Positions 1 to 8,473 of a stretch of 64,000 nt of DNA are shown one piece after another. This stretch comes from Roseomonas gilardii (GTDB taxonomy: Bacteria > Pseudomonadota > Alphaproteobacteria > Acetobacterales > Acetobacteraceae), in NCBI RefSeq assembly GCF_001941945.1, contig NZ_CP015583.1, forward strand, positions 1,167,001 through 1,231,000, read 5' to 3'. Below the pieces are notes generated by a model. It ran no database searches and had not been told where the DNA came from. It was given only the letters and a program-made list of their open reading frames with translations. Each line of letters opens with the position of its first letter. Within the stretch, counting starts at the first letter, position 1. The position numbers were made by a program, and so were the translations under genes.

Positions 1-1457
1 AGCGTCTTCCGCACGCCCTGCGCCAGCAGCCGCCCGAGTGCCTCCCGGACCGCGACGCGGAAGCCTTCGTGCTCCGCCAGCTCGGCCGGGAAGATCTCGT
101 CGATCGCGAAGAGCGCCTGCGACAGCGCGGCGGCGTCGCGGCCCGCCGCCCTCGCCGTGGCGGACAGGCGCTCGCCCATCGGGTCGTCGATGCCGTGCGT
201 GCCGCCGCGCTCGTCGGTGCCGAGGAGGAAGGCCATCCAGCCCGCGACCGCCATGGCGATGGCATGAGGCATGGCGCCCGCCCGCAGCCGCGCGAGGGCC
301 GGGCCGAGCAGGCGCTGGGGCAGCTTCTGCGAGCCGTCCATGGCGATCTGCAGCAGCCGGTGCCGGATCGCCGGATTGCGGAAGCGTTCCGCGAGCTGGG
401 CGGTGTAGGTGGGCAGATCGACCCCCGGCACGGGTGCCAGGGTCGGGATCACGTCTTCCCGCCAGAGGCGCGGCAGGAACCCCGCCAGCGCGGGCTCGGC
501 CATGGCGTCGGAGACGGTCTCCAGCCCCGCGAGCGCACCGAGATAGGCGAGGCTGGAATGCGCGCCGTTCAGGCAGCGCAGCTTCATCAGCTCATAGGCA
601 TGGACATCGCCGACCAGCAGCGCCCCGGCCTCCTCCCAGCGTGGGCGCGGGCCGGCGAAGCGGTCCTCGATCACCCACTGGGTGAAGGGCTCGGCGACCA
701 CGGGCCAGGCATCCTCGTAGCCCAGCGCGGCGACGGCGGCGCGGTCCTCGTCGCGCGTGGCCGGCACGATGCGGTCCACCATGGTCGAGGGGAAGGTGAC
801 ATTCTCCCCGATCCAGGCGGTGAGGCCGGGATCGCGGCGCGCGGCGAATTCCGCCACGATGCGCGACACCGTCTCGCCGTTCCGGGGCAGGTTGTCGCAG
901 CAGAGGATGGTGCAGGCGGGCGCCCCGGCGGCGCGGCGCTGCCGCAACGCCTCCACCAGCAGGCCGGGCGCGCTGCGCGGGAAGGCCTCGCCGGCGAGGT
1001 CGTGGCGGATGTCCGGATGCGCCGCATCCAGCCCGCCATCCCGGGCGCGGCAATAGGCCTTCTCCGTGACGGTGAGGCTGATGATGCGCGTGGCCGGATC
1101 GGTCAGCCGCGCCATGGCCCGTTCCGGCGTCTCCGGCACGGTCAGAACCTCGGCGATGCTGCCGACGATCCGCGCGGCGTCGCCGTCGGGGCCGCGCTCC
1201 AGCACGGTGTAGAGCCCGTCCTGCGGCGCCAGCGCCTCGCGCACCGTGGGGGAGCGCAGGCTCATGCCGGAAATGCCCCAGCCCGTCTCGCCCGCCGCCA
1301 GACGGTCGTCCGTGTACACGGCCTGGTGCGCCCGGTGAAAGGCGCCGAGGCCGAGATGGGCGATGCCGATGCGGATGTTGGCTGGGTCGTAGGCCGGGCG
1401 GCGGATGCCGGCAGGGAGTTGCGGCAGGCTGTGACGCGAAAGCCGGGGCGGGCTCAT
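1..1457 (-). CDS. mannitol dehydrogenase family protein (fructuronate reductase / mannitol 2-dehydrogenase type), 3' end outside window
   Basis: Long-chain polyol dehydrogenase, an NAD(P)-dependent enzyme that interconverts a sugar acid or ketose and its polyol (mannonate/fructuronate or mannitol/fructose). At least 485 codons lie in the window, close to the usual 480-500 aa, so only a few C-terminal residues are missing. The N-terminal half has the Rossmann stretch IAHLGLGAFHRAHQA near residues 32-46. The catalytic signature KLRCLNGAHS is near residues 280-290 and matches the family pattern K-x-x-x-x-N-x-x-H. The ATG overlaps the stop of the upstream GntR gene (ATGA), so the two are probably translationally coupled and co-transcribed. 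Substrate cannot be decided from sequence alone. Confidence 0.85.
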   Translation of the reverse strand, partial: MSPPRLSRHSLPQLPAGIRRPAYDPANIRIGIAHLGLGAFHRAHQAVYTDDRLAAGETGWGISGMSLRSPTVREALAPQDGLYTVLERGPDGDAARIVGSIAEVLTVPETPERAMARLTDPATRIISLTVTEKAYCRARDGGLDAAHPDIRHDLAGEAFPRSAPGLLVEALRQRRAAGAPACTILCCDNLPRNGETVSRIVAEFAARRDPGLTAWIGENVTFPSTMVDRIVPATRDEDRAAVAALGYEDAWPVVAEPFTQWVIEDRFAGPRPRWEEAGALLVGDVHAYELMKLRCLNGAHSSLAYLGALAGLETVSDAMAEPALAGFLPRLWREDVIPTLAPVPGVDLPTYTAQLAERFRNPAIRHRLLQIAMDGSQKLPQRLLGPALARLRAGAMPHAIAMAVAGWMAFLLGTDERGGTHGIDDPMGERLSATARAAGRDAAALSQALFAIDEIFPAELAEHEGFRVAVREALGRLLAQGVRKT

Positions 1458-2167
1458 GGCTGCTCCACCGTCTCGAAATAGTCGGGCATGCGCTGCACGA
1501 TGCGGGGCAGGGAGGAGAGGATCTCGGAGAGGTGCAGCCGGATCGCCTCCTCCGCCGCATCCGGGTCGTGCCGTGCGATGGCGGCCACGATGGCGCGGTG
1601 CTGGGTGATCAGCACGCGGGCGGGCGTGGCGTCGGTCGGGATGCTGAGATAGCGGACCCTGTCCATCTGCAGCTTGACTTCGGCCAGGGTGGTCCAGGCA
1701 CTCTGCTGCCCCATCGCCTCGGCGAAGCTCAGATGCAGCGCGTCGTCGAACTGCAGGAAGGCACGGTGGTCCTCGGCGCGGATCGCCGCCTCCTGCTCGT
1801 CGATCAGCCGGTGCATGGCGGTGATGGCGGCCTCGTCGGCCTCCAACGCGGCCTGTCGCACCACGGCACGTTCCACCGCGTCGCGCACGAAGCGGCCGCC
1901 GGCGACACGGGACAGGGAGATGCGGGACACGGTGGTGCCGCGCTGCGGCAGGATGCGCACGAGGCCGCCTTCGGCCAGGCGGATCAGTGCTTCCCGCACC
2001 GGCTGTCGGCTGACGCCCAGGAGGTTGGCGAGGTCGCTCTCGGACAGGCTCTGCCCGGGTGGGAGCTGGTTGGTGATGATCTTGTCGCGCAGCAGGGCGA
2101 CGACCTGCTGGCCGACCGGGCCGCCGCCGGGCATGGGCTGAAGCGGCTTCAGGACTTCGGCGAGCAT
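1454..2167 (-). CDS. GntR family (FadR/FCD subfamily) transcriptional regulator
   Basis: 237-aa DNA-binding repressor. Residues 15-75 form a GntR winged helix, including LSESDLANLLGVSRQPVREA. The rest is a helical FCD effector domain (residues 85-225) with the usual Asp and His metal or ligand positions. The start at 2167 is chosen because GGGAGG lies 5-10 bases upstream; longer versions would run through the operator palindrome. It is the first gene of an operon with the sugar dehydrogenase (4-base ATGA overlap), so it probably responds to that enzyme's substrate and represses its own transcription through the palindrome at 2187-2210. Confidence 0.9.
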   Translation of the reverse strand: MLAEVLKPLQPMPGGGPVGQQVVALLRDKIITNQLPPGQSLSESDLANLLGVSRQPVREALIRLAEGGLVRILPQRGTTVSRISLSRVAGGRFVRDAVERAVVRQAALEADEAAITAMHRLIDEQEAAIRAEDHRAFLQFDDALHLSFAEAMGQQSAWTTLAEVKLQMDRVRYLSIPTDATPARVLITQHRAIVAAIARHDPDAAEEAIRLHLSEILSSLPRIVQRMPDYFETVEQP

Positions 2168-2186
2168 GTTTCCCTCCCCGGGGTCG

Positions 2187-2210
2187 ATCTTGTATTCTAC
2201 CATACAAGAT
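2187..2210. promoter_or_regulatory. Operator-like palindrome upstream of the GntR/dehydrogenase operon
   Basis: Perfect inverted repeat ATCTTGTAT-N6-ATACAAGAT, ending 20 bases before the regulator's ATG. TTGTAT/ATACAA half-sites are typical of FCD-type GntR regulators. Its place at the operon head points to autoregulation. The sequence is seen directly; the function is inferred. Confidence 0.7.
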
Positions 2211-2346
2211 GATGCACCGCAGGGGAAGGCTCTTGCGCGCTGCCTGCGAGACCGCCGTGCCGTCACCCCGGTCTCAGGGATCCAGCCTCATGGATTGGGT
2301 GGCGTGGATCGCGAAATGGCCGGAACCCCGGCGCGGACGGCGGCTG

Positions 2347-3060
2347 CTACCAGGGCAGGTCCACCCAGGACAGGTGGCCGCCCTTGCCGGCCCCCGTATC
2401 CATGAAGACGGCCGCCCCGCCCTGGGCCCCGATATGGGTCAGCGGCCTTCCGTCCGAGGAACGGACCTCATGGCCGCAATAGATGGTGAAGCCCTGCGGG
2501 ATGCGGTCCACCCAGTCGTGCAGCCGCTCCGGGAAGCCGTCCGGCCGCATGCGGCTGGTCACCTGCCCGAACAGGGCGCGCGGCACCAGTCCTTCGGGGC
2601 GGTTGGCGCCGGCTTCGGGGGGAGGGGGCAGGTGCAGCATGCGTGGGTGGAAGCCGCCATGCACGAAGACACGCTGGTCGATCCGCAGCCAGGCCGGGGC
2701 GCGCGCCACCTCGGCCATGATGCGGTCGCGCAGGGTGTCCCGGTCGGGGGCCTGCTCGATCTGCTGCAAGGTGTTGCCGAGCCCGTTGGCGTCGATATGC
2801 AGGCGCGCGCCGCTCAGGGCGCGGCGCAGCTTGTGGTCGTGGTTGCCCAGCAGGAAGATCCCCGCCCGCGCATCCAGCAGGTCGAAGGTCCGCCGCAGCA
2901 CCTCGGGGGAATCCGAGCCGCCATCGGTCAGGTCCCCGAGCTGGATGATGAAGAGCCGCTCCGCGCGCGCCCCCTCCACTGCCGCCGCATAGGCATCGGC
3001 GTCGCCATGCACGTCGCCGATCACGCGCAACCCCTCGAACTGGGAGCGGATATTCGTCAT
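2347..3060 (-). CDS. PP-type metallophosphoesterase (serine/threonine-phosphatase-like)
   Basis: 237-aa calcineurin-like phosphoesterase of the bacterial PPP type, cytoplasmic (no signal peptide). The dinuclear metal site is visible as GDVHG (near residue 15), GDLTDGG (near 45), GNHD (near 75) and later VHGGFHP and YCGHE. It probably hydrolyses phosphoprotein or dinucleoside polyphosphate substrates; which one is not clear. The ATG at 3060 is chosen because the conserved domain starts within 15 residues of it. It sits in the same direction as the next metallophosphoesterase (pdeM), 133 bases away, but is a different subfamily. Confidence 0.8.
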   Translation of the reverse strand: MTNIRSQFEGLRVIGDVHGDADAYAAAVEGARAERLFIIQLGDLTDGGSDSPEVLRRTFDLLDARAGIFLLGNHDHKLRRALSGARLHIDANGLGNTLQQIEQAPDRDTLRDRIMAEVARAPAWLRIDQRVFVHGGFHPRMLHLPPPPEAGANRPEGLVPRALFGQVTSRMRPDGFPERLHDWVDRIPQGFTIYCGHEVRSSDGRPLTHIGAQGGAAVFMDTGAGKGGHLSWVDLPW

Positions 3061-3193
3061 TCCGCCCACCCCGTGCCCGGATAATCCGGGCGCCGCCGGT
3101 CTGTTCCCCGCACGGACCGCGGCCGGGATGGCGCGGGGGACCGAGGGTGGGGCGGAGGCGGCGGGTGCCCGGGGCTCTGGGTGGCTCTTCGCA

Positions 3194-3925
3194 TCATGGT
3201 GCTGATATGAGGCGCTTTTCCGGCGGCGCCACCCGTTCCGCCGCGCCATGCGACGTGACCGGCATGCTGAACAGGCGGTCGCGCCCCAGCAGGAAGGCCC
3301 GGCCGCCACGCCGGAACAGACCGGCGAGGGCCGGGTCGCGCAGGTCCAGCCCCCCGGTATAGGCGCCGAAGGAAGGCAGGATGACCCGGCGCGGATCGGC
3401 CACGAAGCAGGGGCGCGTCACGCCGCCCGCCCGGGTGGGCATGGTGGCCTTGGGATGGAAATGCCCGCTGATCTCCACGGGCCCGGTGCGGGGCAGGGCC
3501 GGGTCGGCCTGGTGGCGGAACAGGAAGGGGCCTTCCGCCCAGCTTTCCTGCGCCTCGCCCGGCAGTCCTTCCGGCGGCACCGGATCGTGGTTGCCCAGGA
3601 CCCAGACCACCTCCAGCCCGTCCAGCGCCCGCCGCAGCAGCGCCAGTTCCGAGGGAGGGAGGCGCGTGGAGCCCTCCGCGTCGTGAAAGGAATCGCCCAG
3701 CAGCACGAGGCGCCGGGGACTGTGCCGCCGCAGGGCCGAGATCAGGCGCATCACCGTTTCGCGCGTGTCGTAGGGCGGCACGAGGCAGCCGCGCCGGGCG
3801 AAGTGGCTGCCTTTCTCCAGATGCAGGTCGGCCACGGCCAGAAGGCGGCATGCCGGCCAAGCCAGAACGCCCTGCGGGTCCAGCAGCAGGCGCTCGCCGG
3901 CCAGGTGAAGCGGGGCCGGGATCAT
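3194..3925 (-). CDS. pdeM: Ligase-associated DNA damage response endonuclease PdeM
   Basis: 243-aa calcineurin-like phosphoesterase. Metal motifs are ADLHLEKG (near residue 31), LGDSFHD (near 75), LGNHDP (near 110) and SGHFHPKA (near 150), followed by PSFGAYTGG, a hallmark of the PdeM family. PdeM is normally encoded with a DEXH helicase, an MBL-fold exonuclease and an ATP-dependent DNA ligase in a DNA-repair cassette. Here only the helicase gene is next to it, on the same strand, separated by 301 bases. The start at 3925 is the first ATG before the conserved domain; upstream extension to 4135 is low-complexity and lacks family similarity. Confidence 0.85.
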   Translation of the reverse strand: MIPAPLHLAGERLLLDPQGVLAWPACRLLAVADLHLEKGSHFARRGCLVPPYDTRETVMRLISALRRHSPRRLVLLGDSFHDAEGSTRLPPSELALLRRALDGLEVVWVLGNHDPVPPEGLPGEAQESWAEGPFLFRHQADPALPRTGPVEISGHFHPKATMPTRAGGVTRPCFVADPRRVILPSFGAYTGGLDLRDPALAGLFRRGGRAFLLGRDRLFSMPVTSHGAAERVAPPEKRLISAP

Positions 3926-4226
3926 GCCGGCATCCCGAGCGGGCGGCCATGGGGGGCGCCCCATCCCGCCGCATCGCCCCTGTGCCGCCGGAAGGCATGT
4001 CCGATGTCTGTCCCATGGGCCACCGGAGGGCAACGCCGCCAGGGGGCATTCGTCACAATCCTGCGGGCCCCACCCCGTGCGATCCTGTCCGGCCATGGCG
4101 CTGGTGTCACGGCCGGGGCCGTCCGGCCCTGGCACACGGCGAATCTCATCCGTTCATCCTGTCGCAACTCGCCCCTGTCGTCTTCCGATGGCGCTGTCTG
4201 TCCCCATCCGCCATGCCCGCGATCCC
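3926..4226. other. Spacer between pdeM and the helicase gene
   Basis: 301 bases without a convincing gene. Open frames crossing it are extensions or antisense shadows of the flanking genes. No terminator with a T-run was seen. Confidence 0.5.
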
Positions 4227-6782
4227 TCAGGCCCCGCGCCGCAGGCCGGGCAGGCCACGGCCGCGCCGTTCCCGCCCCTTGCGGTGGCGCGGGCGGTCCA
4301 CCACCCCGGCGCGGATGCGGACGCCTTCCGTCACCTCGCTCAGCACCTCGGCGAAATGCTCGGCGCCGTCGGTGACTTCCTCCACCAGCGCGGCGGCCTC
4401 GGCCAGCAGGGCGTCCTCGGCGCCGCCCGGGACCCATTCGCGCCCTTCCTCGATCAGCGCCGGCACGGCGAGGGGCGAGACACGGTCGAGCGCCCGCACG
4501 CGGATGCGCCCGCGCACCCGCGCCAGCAGGTCGGCGATGCGGCGCACATCGGTGAGGCCATAGGCGGCCTCCTGCCGGGTGGCGCGCAGCAGGATGTGGT
4601 CCGGGTCGTGCTTCCGCAGCACGTCGTAGATAAGGTCGGCGTTCATCGTCATCTGCCGCCCGCTCTTCTCGGCGCCGGGATGGTTCTTCTCCAGCAGCCC
4701 GGCGACGGTGGCGATGTTGCGGAAGGTGCGGCGGAGCATGGAACTCTCGGCGATCCATTCCTCCAGCTCTTCGCCCAGGATGTCCTCCTCGAAGAGGCGT
4801 TCCGGCTCGGTGGGCTCGAAGGCGCTCCAGGTGGCGAGCACGTAGTCGGTGGCAAGGTAGCCGAGCGGGCCGTGGCCCATCCCCTCCATCCGCTTGGTCA
4901 CCAGCATCCCCAGGGTCTGATGTGCGAGCCTGCCCTCGAAGCAGTAGGCGACCATGAACCAGCGGCCGTGATGCGGGAAGCTCTCGATCAGCAGCCCGTC
5001 GCGGTCGGGCAGCTCGGACTGTCGCTGCTGCAGCCGCAGCCATTCGCGCACCGGCTCCGGCAGGGCGCGCCAGCGCCGGGGATCGGCCAGGATCGCCCGC
5101 ACCCGGCGCGAGAGATAGGTGGAAAGCGGCAGCCGCGCGCCGGCATAGGTCGGTACGCGCGGCTCCTCGTCGCCGCCGCGCGAAACGATGACGGAGAGTG
5201 CGTCCATTCCCTCGTAGCGCAGCGTCTGCCCGGCGAAGAGGAAGCAGTGCCCCGGCTCCAGCGTGGAAACGAACCATTCCTCCACCTCGCCCAGCACCGG
5301 CCCGCCGCGGATGCGCACCTTCACCATCGGGCTGTCGGTGATGGTGCCGAGATTCATCCGCACCTGCCGCGCCACGCGCTCGTCGCGGATGTGGATGAGG
5401 TCCTCGCTGTCGCGGAACAGCTTGCGGAAGCGCTCATAGGCCTGCAGCGCGTAGCCACCATCCTCCGCGAAGCGCAGCACGTCGTCGAAGTCGCGCCGCG
5501 ACAGCGCGGCATAGGGCGCGGCCCGCGTCACCTCGGCATGGAGCTCGTCCGCCCGGAAGGGTGCGTGGCAAGCCATGGCCAGGATATGCTGTGCCAGCAC
5601 GTCCAGCCCGCCGGCGCGCGGCGCCTCCCCATCCAGCTCATGCGCCGCCACGGCCTCGGTGGCGGCAGTGCACTCGATCACCTCGAAGCGGTTGGCCGGC
5701 ACCAGTACGGCGCGGGAGGGTTCGTCCATCCGGTGGTTGGCGCGGCCGATGCGCTGCATCAGGCGCGAGACGCCCTTCGGCGCGCCGACCTGGATCACCT
5801 GGTCCACCGCGCCCCAGTCGATGCCCATGTCGAGCGAGGCCGTCGCCACCACGGCGCGCAACCGCCCCGCCGCCATCGCGGCCTCCACCTTGCGCCGCTG
5901 CTCGATCTGCAGGGAGCCGTGGTGCAGGGCGATGGGCAGGTTGTCGTCGTTGAGGCGCCACAGTGCCTGGAAGATCAGCTCGGACTGGGCGCGCGTGTTG
6001 ACGAAGACGATGGTGACGCCGGCCCCGCCGATGCGGCGGTAGATCTCGGGCGCGCTGGCCAGGCCCATATGCCCGCCCCAGGGCAGGTGCCCTTCCGGCA
6101 GCACGATCTCCAGGCTCGGATCGGCGCCTCCCTTGCCCAGGATCAGCGCCGCGCCCTCGGGCCGCGCATCCGGCGCGATCCAGGCCCGCAGCGCCTCCGG
6201 CTGCGCCACCGTGGCGGAAAGGCCGACGCGCCGCAGGCCGGGCGCCAGGGATTGCAGACGCGACAGGCAAAGGGCGAGCTGGTCGCCGCGTTTGGTGCCG
6301 GCCAGCGCATGCACCTCGTCCACCACCACGGCGCGCAGGCCGCCGAAGATTTCCGCCGCATCGGGCAGGGAGAGCAGCAGGACCAGGCTTTCCGGCGTGG
6401 AAAGCAGGATCTCCGGCGGGTTCTCGCGCTGCCGCTGGCGGCGGTTGGCGGGGGTGTCGCCGGTGCGCGTTTCCACCCGGATGGGCAGGCCCATCTCCTC
6501 GATGGGCGTGGTCAGGTTGCGGGCGATGTCCACCGCCAGCGCCTTGAGCGGGGAGATGTAGAGTGTGTGCAGCCCCCGGGTGGCCCCCTGGTCCGGAGAG
6601 CCCTGCGCGAGATCGATCAGGCTGGGCAGGAAGCCTGCCAGGGTCTTGCCGCCGCCGGTCGGGGCGATCAGCAGGGCGCTCCGGCCGGCCTCGGCGGCCT
6701 CCAGCAGCGCCATCTGGTGGGGCCGGGGCGTCCAGCCACGCGCGGCGAACCAGCCCGCGAAGGGTTCCGGCAATGTTCTCAT
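4227..6782 (-). CDS. Ligase-associated DNA damage response DEXH box helicase (Lhr-like)
   Basis: 851-aa superfamily 2 helicase. Motif I is APTGGGKT (about residues 40-47), motif II is DEVH (VVVDEVHALAG), motif III is LSATV, and motif VI is MQRIGRANHRMDEPSR. A long C-terminal Lhr-type region follows. It probably translocates 3'-5' on single-stranded DNA and works in repair with the PdeM nuclease encoded downstream. The start MRTLPEPF at 6782 is chosen over the ATG 11 codons upstream because orthologues begin close to the helicase core; this is a family-based choice. The usual partner ligase and MBL-fold exonuclease genes are not in this window. Confidence 0.88.
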   Translation of the reverse strand: MRTLPEPFAGWFAARGWTPRPHQMALLEAAEAGRSALLIAPTGGGKTLAGFLPSLIDLAQGSPDQGATRGLHTLYISPLKALAVDIARNLTTPIEEMGLPIRVETRTGDTPANRRQRQRENPPEILLSTPESLVLLLSLPDAAEIFGGLRAVVVDEVHALAGTKRGDQLALCLSRLQSLAPGLRRVGLSATVAQPEALRAWIAPDARPEGAALILGKGGADPSLEIVLPEGHLPWGGHMGLASAPEIYRRIGGAGVTIVFVNTRAQSELIFQALWRLNDDNLPIALHHGSLQIEQRRKVEAAMAAGRLRAVVATASLDMGIDWGAVDQVIQVGAPKGVSRLMQRIGRANHRMDEPSRAVLVPANRFEVIECTAATEAVAAHELDGEAPRAGGLDVLAQHILAMACHAPFRADELHAEVTRAAPYAALSRRDFDDVLRFAEDGGYALQAYERFRKLFRDSEDLIHIRDERVARQVRMNLGTITDSPMVKVRIRGGPVLGEVEEWFVSTLEPGHCFLFAGQTLRYEGMDALSVIVSRGGDEEPRVPTYAGARLPLSTYLSRRVRAILADPRRWRALPEPVREWLRLQQRQSELPDRDGLLIESFPHHGRWFMVAYCFEGRLAHQTLGMLVTKRMEGMGHGPLGYLATDYVLATWSAFEPTEPERLFEEDILGEELEEWIAESSMLRRTFRNIATVAGLLEKNHPGAEKSGRQMTMNADLIYDVLRKHDPDHILLRATRQEAAYGLTDVRRIADLLARVRGRIRVRALDRVSPLAVPALIEEGREWVPGGAEDALLAEAAALVEEVTDGAEHFAEVLSEVTEGVRIRAGVVDRPRHRKGRERRGRGLPGLRRGA

Positions 6783-7060
6783 GGGCGGGCGGTATATGGC
6801 ACCCCTCGGCGCCACCGGCGAGTCGGCATCCCGCGCTTTTCCGACCTGTCCTTCCCGCCACCCGGCCCGCCGTTATCCAGTGAAGGCCGGACGCCTGCCG
6901 GATACGCAGCCGGCTTGTTACAATGAGATCATTAAAAAGATATTTATTGAGATTTTATCCAAAAGGGCACAATTTACGATACGAAAACCAAAAGGGGCCA
7001 GAAACACAGGCCCTTGGCCGGGCAGCGTCCCGGTGCCGCCGACAGGGGAAGGACGGGCCG
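6783..7060. promoter_or_regulatory. AT-rich intergenic region, promoter area for the acyltransferase and helicase
   Basis: A 70-base AT-rich stretch at about 6921-6990 stands out from the GC-rich background. It contains TTGAGA with CAATTT 17 bases later, a loose -35/-10 pair pointing toward the acyltransferase. No gene is seen. Confidence 0.4.
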
Positions 7061-8248
7061 ATGAAGCAGCGCCTGTACTACATGGATTTCTGCCGTGCCT
7101 TCCTGATGCTCCTCGGCATCCCCTACCGGGCCGGGCAGGTCTTCGGGCCGGACCCCTGGGTGGTGAACCCGGTCACGACCAGCGTGCTGCTGGGCCATGT
7201 GAACGACGTCATCCATGCCTTCCGCATGCCCGCCTTCTTCCTGCTCGCCGGGTTCTTCTCGCTGCTGGTGATCCGCAAGGCGGGCCTCGTCGCCTGGCTG
7301 AAGGCGCGTCTGGCGCGGCTCGGCCTGCCGCTGCTGGTGTCCGTGGTGCTGCTGAACATCCCCGCCATGTATGTGGCCTCGGTGGCGCTGCACCCTGCCG
7401 TGGGCGTCGCGCCCTCCTTCCTTGCCCAGCTCACCTCGCCGGGCGGGCACTGGCTGGGGCATCTCTGGTTCCTGCTGGACCTGCTGCTGATGTGCGGCCT
7501 GCTCGCCACCCTGCTGCCGCTCCGCCGCCTCGCCCCCGCGCCGCTGGAGCGGCTGGCGGGCGGGATGCTGTCCAGCGACCTGCTGCTGGTGGCCCTCATG
7601 GTGGCCTGGCGCCTGGGGCTGAAGGCCCTGGACGAGCGGCTGCTGGGCGGCCACCTGGAACGGGCCTTCGGCGACACCGTGAACCTGCGCGAACTCCTGC
7701 TATACTTCCCCTTCTTCCTGCTGGGCACCTGGCTGCTGGCACGGCCGGAGGCCTTCGAGCGCTTCACCCGTCCGGGGCGCGGCACGCTGCTGCTCTTCAC
7801 GGCGGGGCTCGGGCTGCTGCTGCTCCAGCGGCATGTGGAGCAGGGGGCGGTGACGCAGGTTTCCGGCGTGCTGCTCTTCGCCCTGATGGGGCTGACGGGC
7901 GCGCGGCTGCTGCTGGCCCTGGCACGGCGCCTCGTCCATGCGGGCCATCCCGTGGTCAACGAACTGGTGCGGAGCGCCTTCACCATCTACCTCTTCCACT
8001 ACCTCGTGGTGATGCTGGTGGCCGAGGGCAGCATCCGCCTGGGCCTCGACAGGCCGCTGCTGGGCTGGGCGATCGCCGTGGCCGCGGGCCTGGGTGTCAG
8101 CTACCTGATCCACCGCTTCGTGATCGGCCGCAGCCCCTGGCTGCTCTGGCTGTTCAACGGCATCCCGCTGTCCCGGACGCGCCCCGGCCTCGCCGGACAG
8201 GCCGCGCCCATGGTGGCTCCTCTCTCCCACTCGCTCCGGATCGGCTGA
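7061..8248 (+). CDS. OpgC/MdoC-like membrane acyltransferase (acyltransferase 3 family), family histidine replaced by Arg
   Basis: 395-aa integral membrane protein with about ten hydrophobic segments. The N-terminus LYYMDFCRAFLMLLGIPYR, together with AFFLLAGFFS and GHLWFLLDLL, follows E. coli OpgC (as I recall that sequence), which puts succinyl groups on osmoregulated periplasmic glucans. OpgC has His after GIP(F/Y), the catalytic residue of acyltransferase 3 proteins; this one has Arg. It may therefore be inactive, use another residue, or do something else. The ATG at 7061 is preceded by GGAAGGAC. It stands alone, with no opgG or opgH nearby. Confidence 0.75.
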   Translation: MKQRLYYMDFCRAFLMLLGIPYRAGQVFGPDPWVVNPVTTSVLLGHVNDVIHAFRMPAFFLLAGFFSLLVIRKAGLVAWLKARLARLGLPLLVSVVLLNIPAMYVASVALHPAVGVAPSFLAQLTSPGGHWLGHLWFLLDLLLMCGLLATLLPLRRLAPAPLERLAGGMLSSDLLLVALMVAWRLGLKALDERLLGGHLERAFGDTVNLRELLLYFPFFLLGTWLLARPEAFERFTRPGRGTLLLFTAGLGLLLLQRHVEQGAVTQVSGVLLFALMGLTGARLLLALARRLVHAGHPVVNELVRSAFTIYLFHYLVVMLVAEGSIRLGLDRPLLGWAIAVAAGLGVSYLIHRFVIGRSPWLLWLFNGIPLSRTRPGLAGQAAPMVAPLSHSLRIG

Positions 8249-8392
8249 GGCCGTCCCAACCCCTTTCGCCGGTCGGGGACGGTCAGGCCAGCGCAGCCCG
8301 CGCCGCGCGAGGCGGGCCTGCACCCCGTCACGTGCGCGCCTTCGCGGGTGGCTTGGCGGGATGCTTTTGCCGGCCGAGGACTTGGGAAGGTC

Positions 8393-8426
8393 GGTTAACC
8401 CATATAATGGGATGGAAATTCATATA
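8393..8426. promoter_or_regulatory. Palindromic AT-rich motifs upstream of iclR-dgoK-dgoA
   Basis: GGTTAACC (8393-8400, perfect palindrome) runs into CCCATATAATGGG (8399-8411, arms CCCAT/ATGGG). CATATA occurs at 8401 and again at 8421, 20 bases apart, about two helical turns. The block lies 48-81 bases before the IclR start and is a good candidate for an autoregulatory operator overlapping the promoter. Function is inferred. Confidence 0.5.
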
Positions 8427-8473
8427 TTGACCGGCTCTGCCACCGGCCTATCCTGGGTGGCGGAGGGGCCGAT

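Noticed and set aside
3924-6926. 1000-codon open frame on the plus strand
   Set aside because: It lies antisense to the helicase and pdeM genes and has the low-complexity Arg/His/Gly make-up of GC-rich antisense frames, with no recognisable domain.
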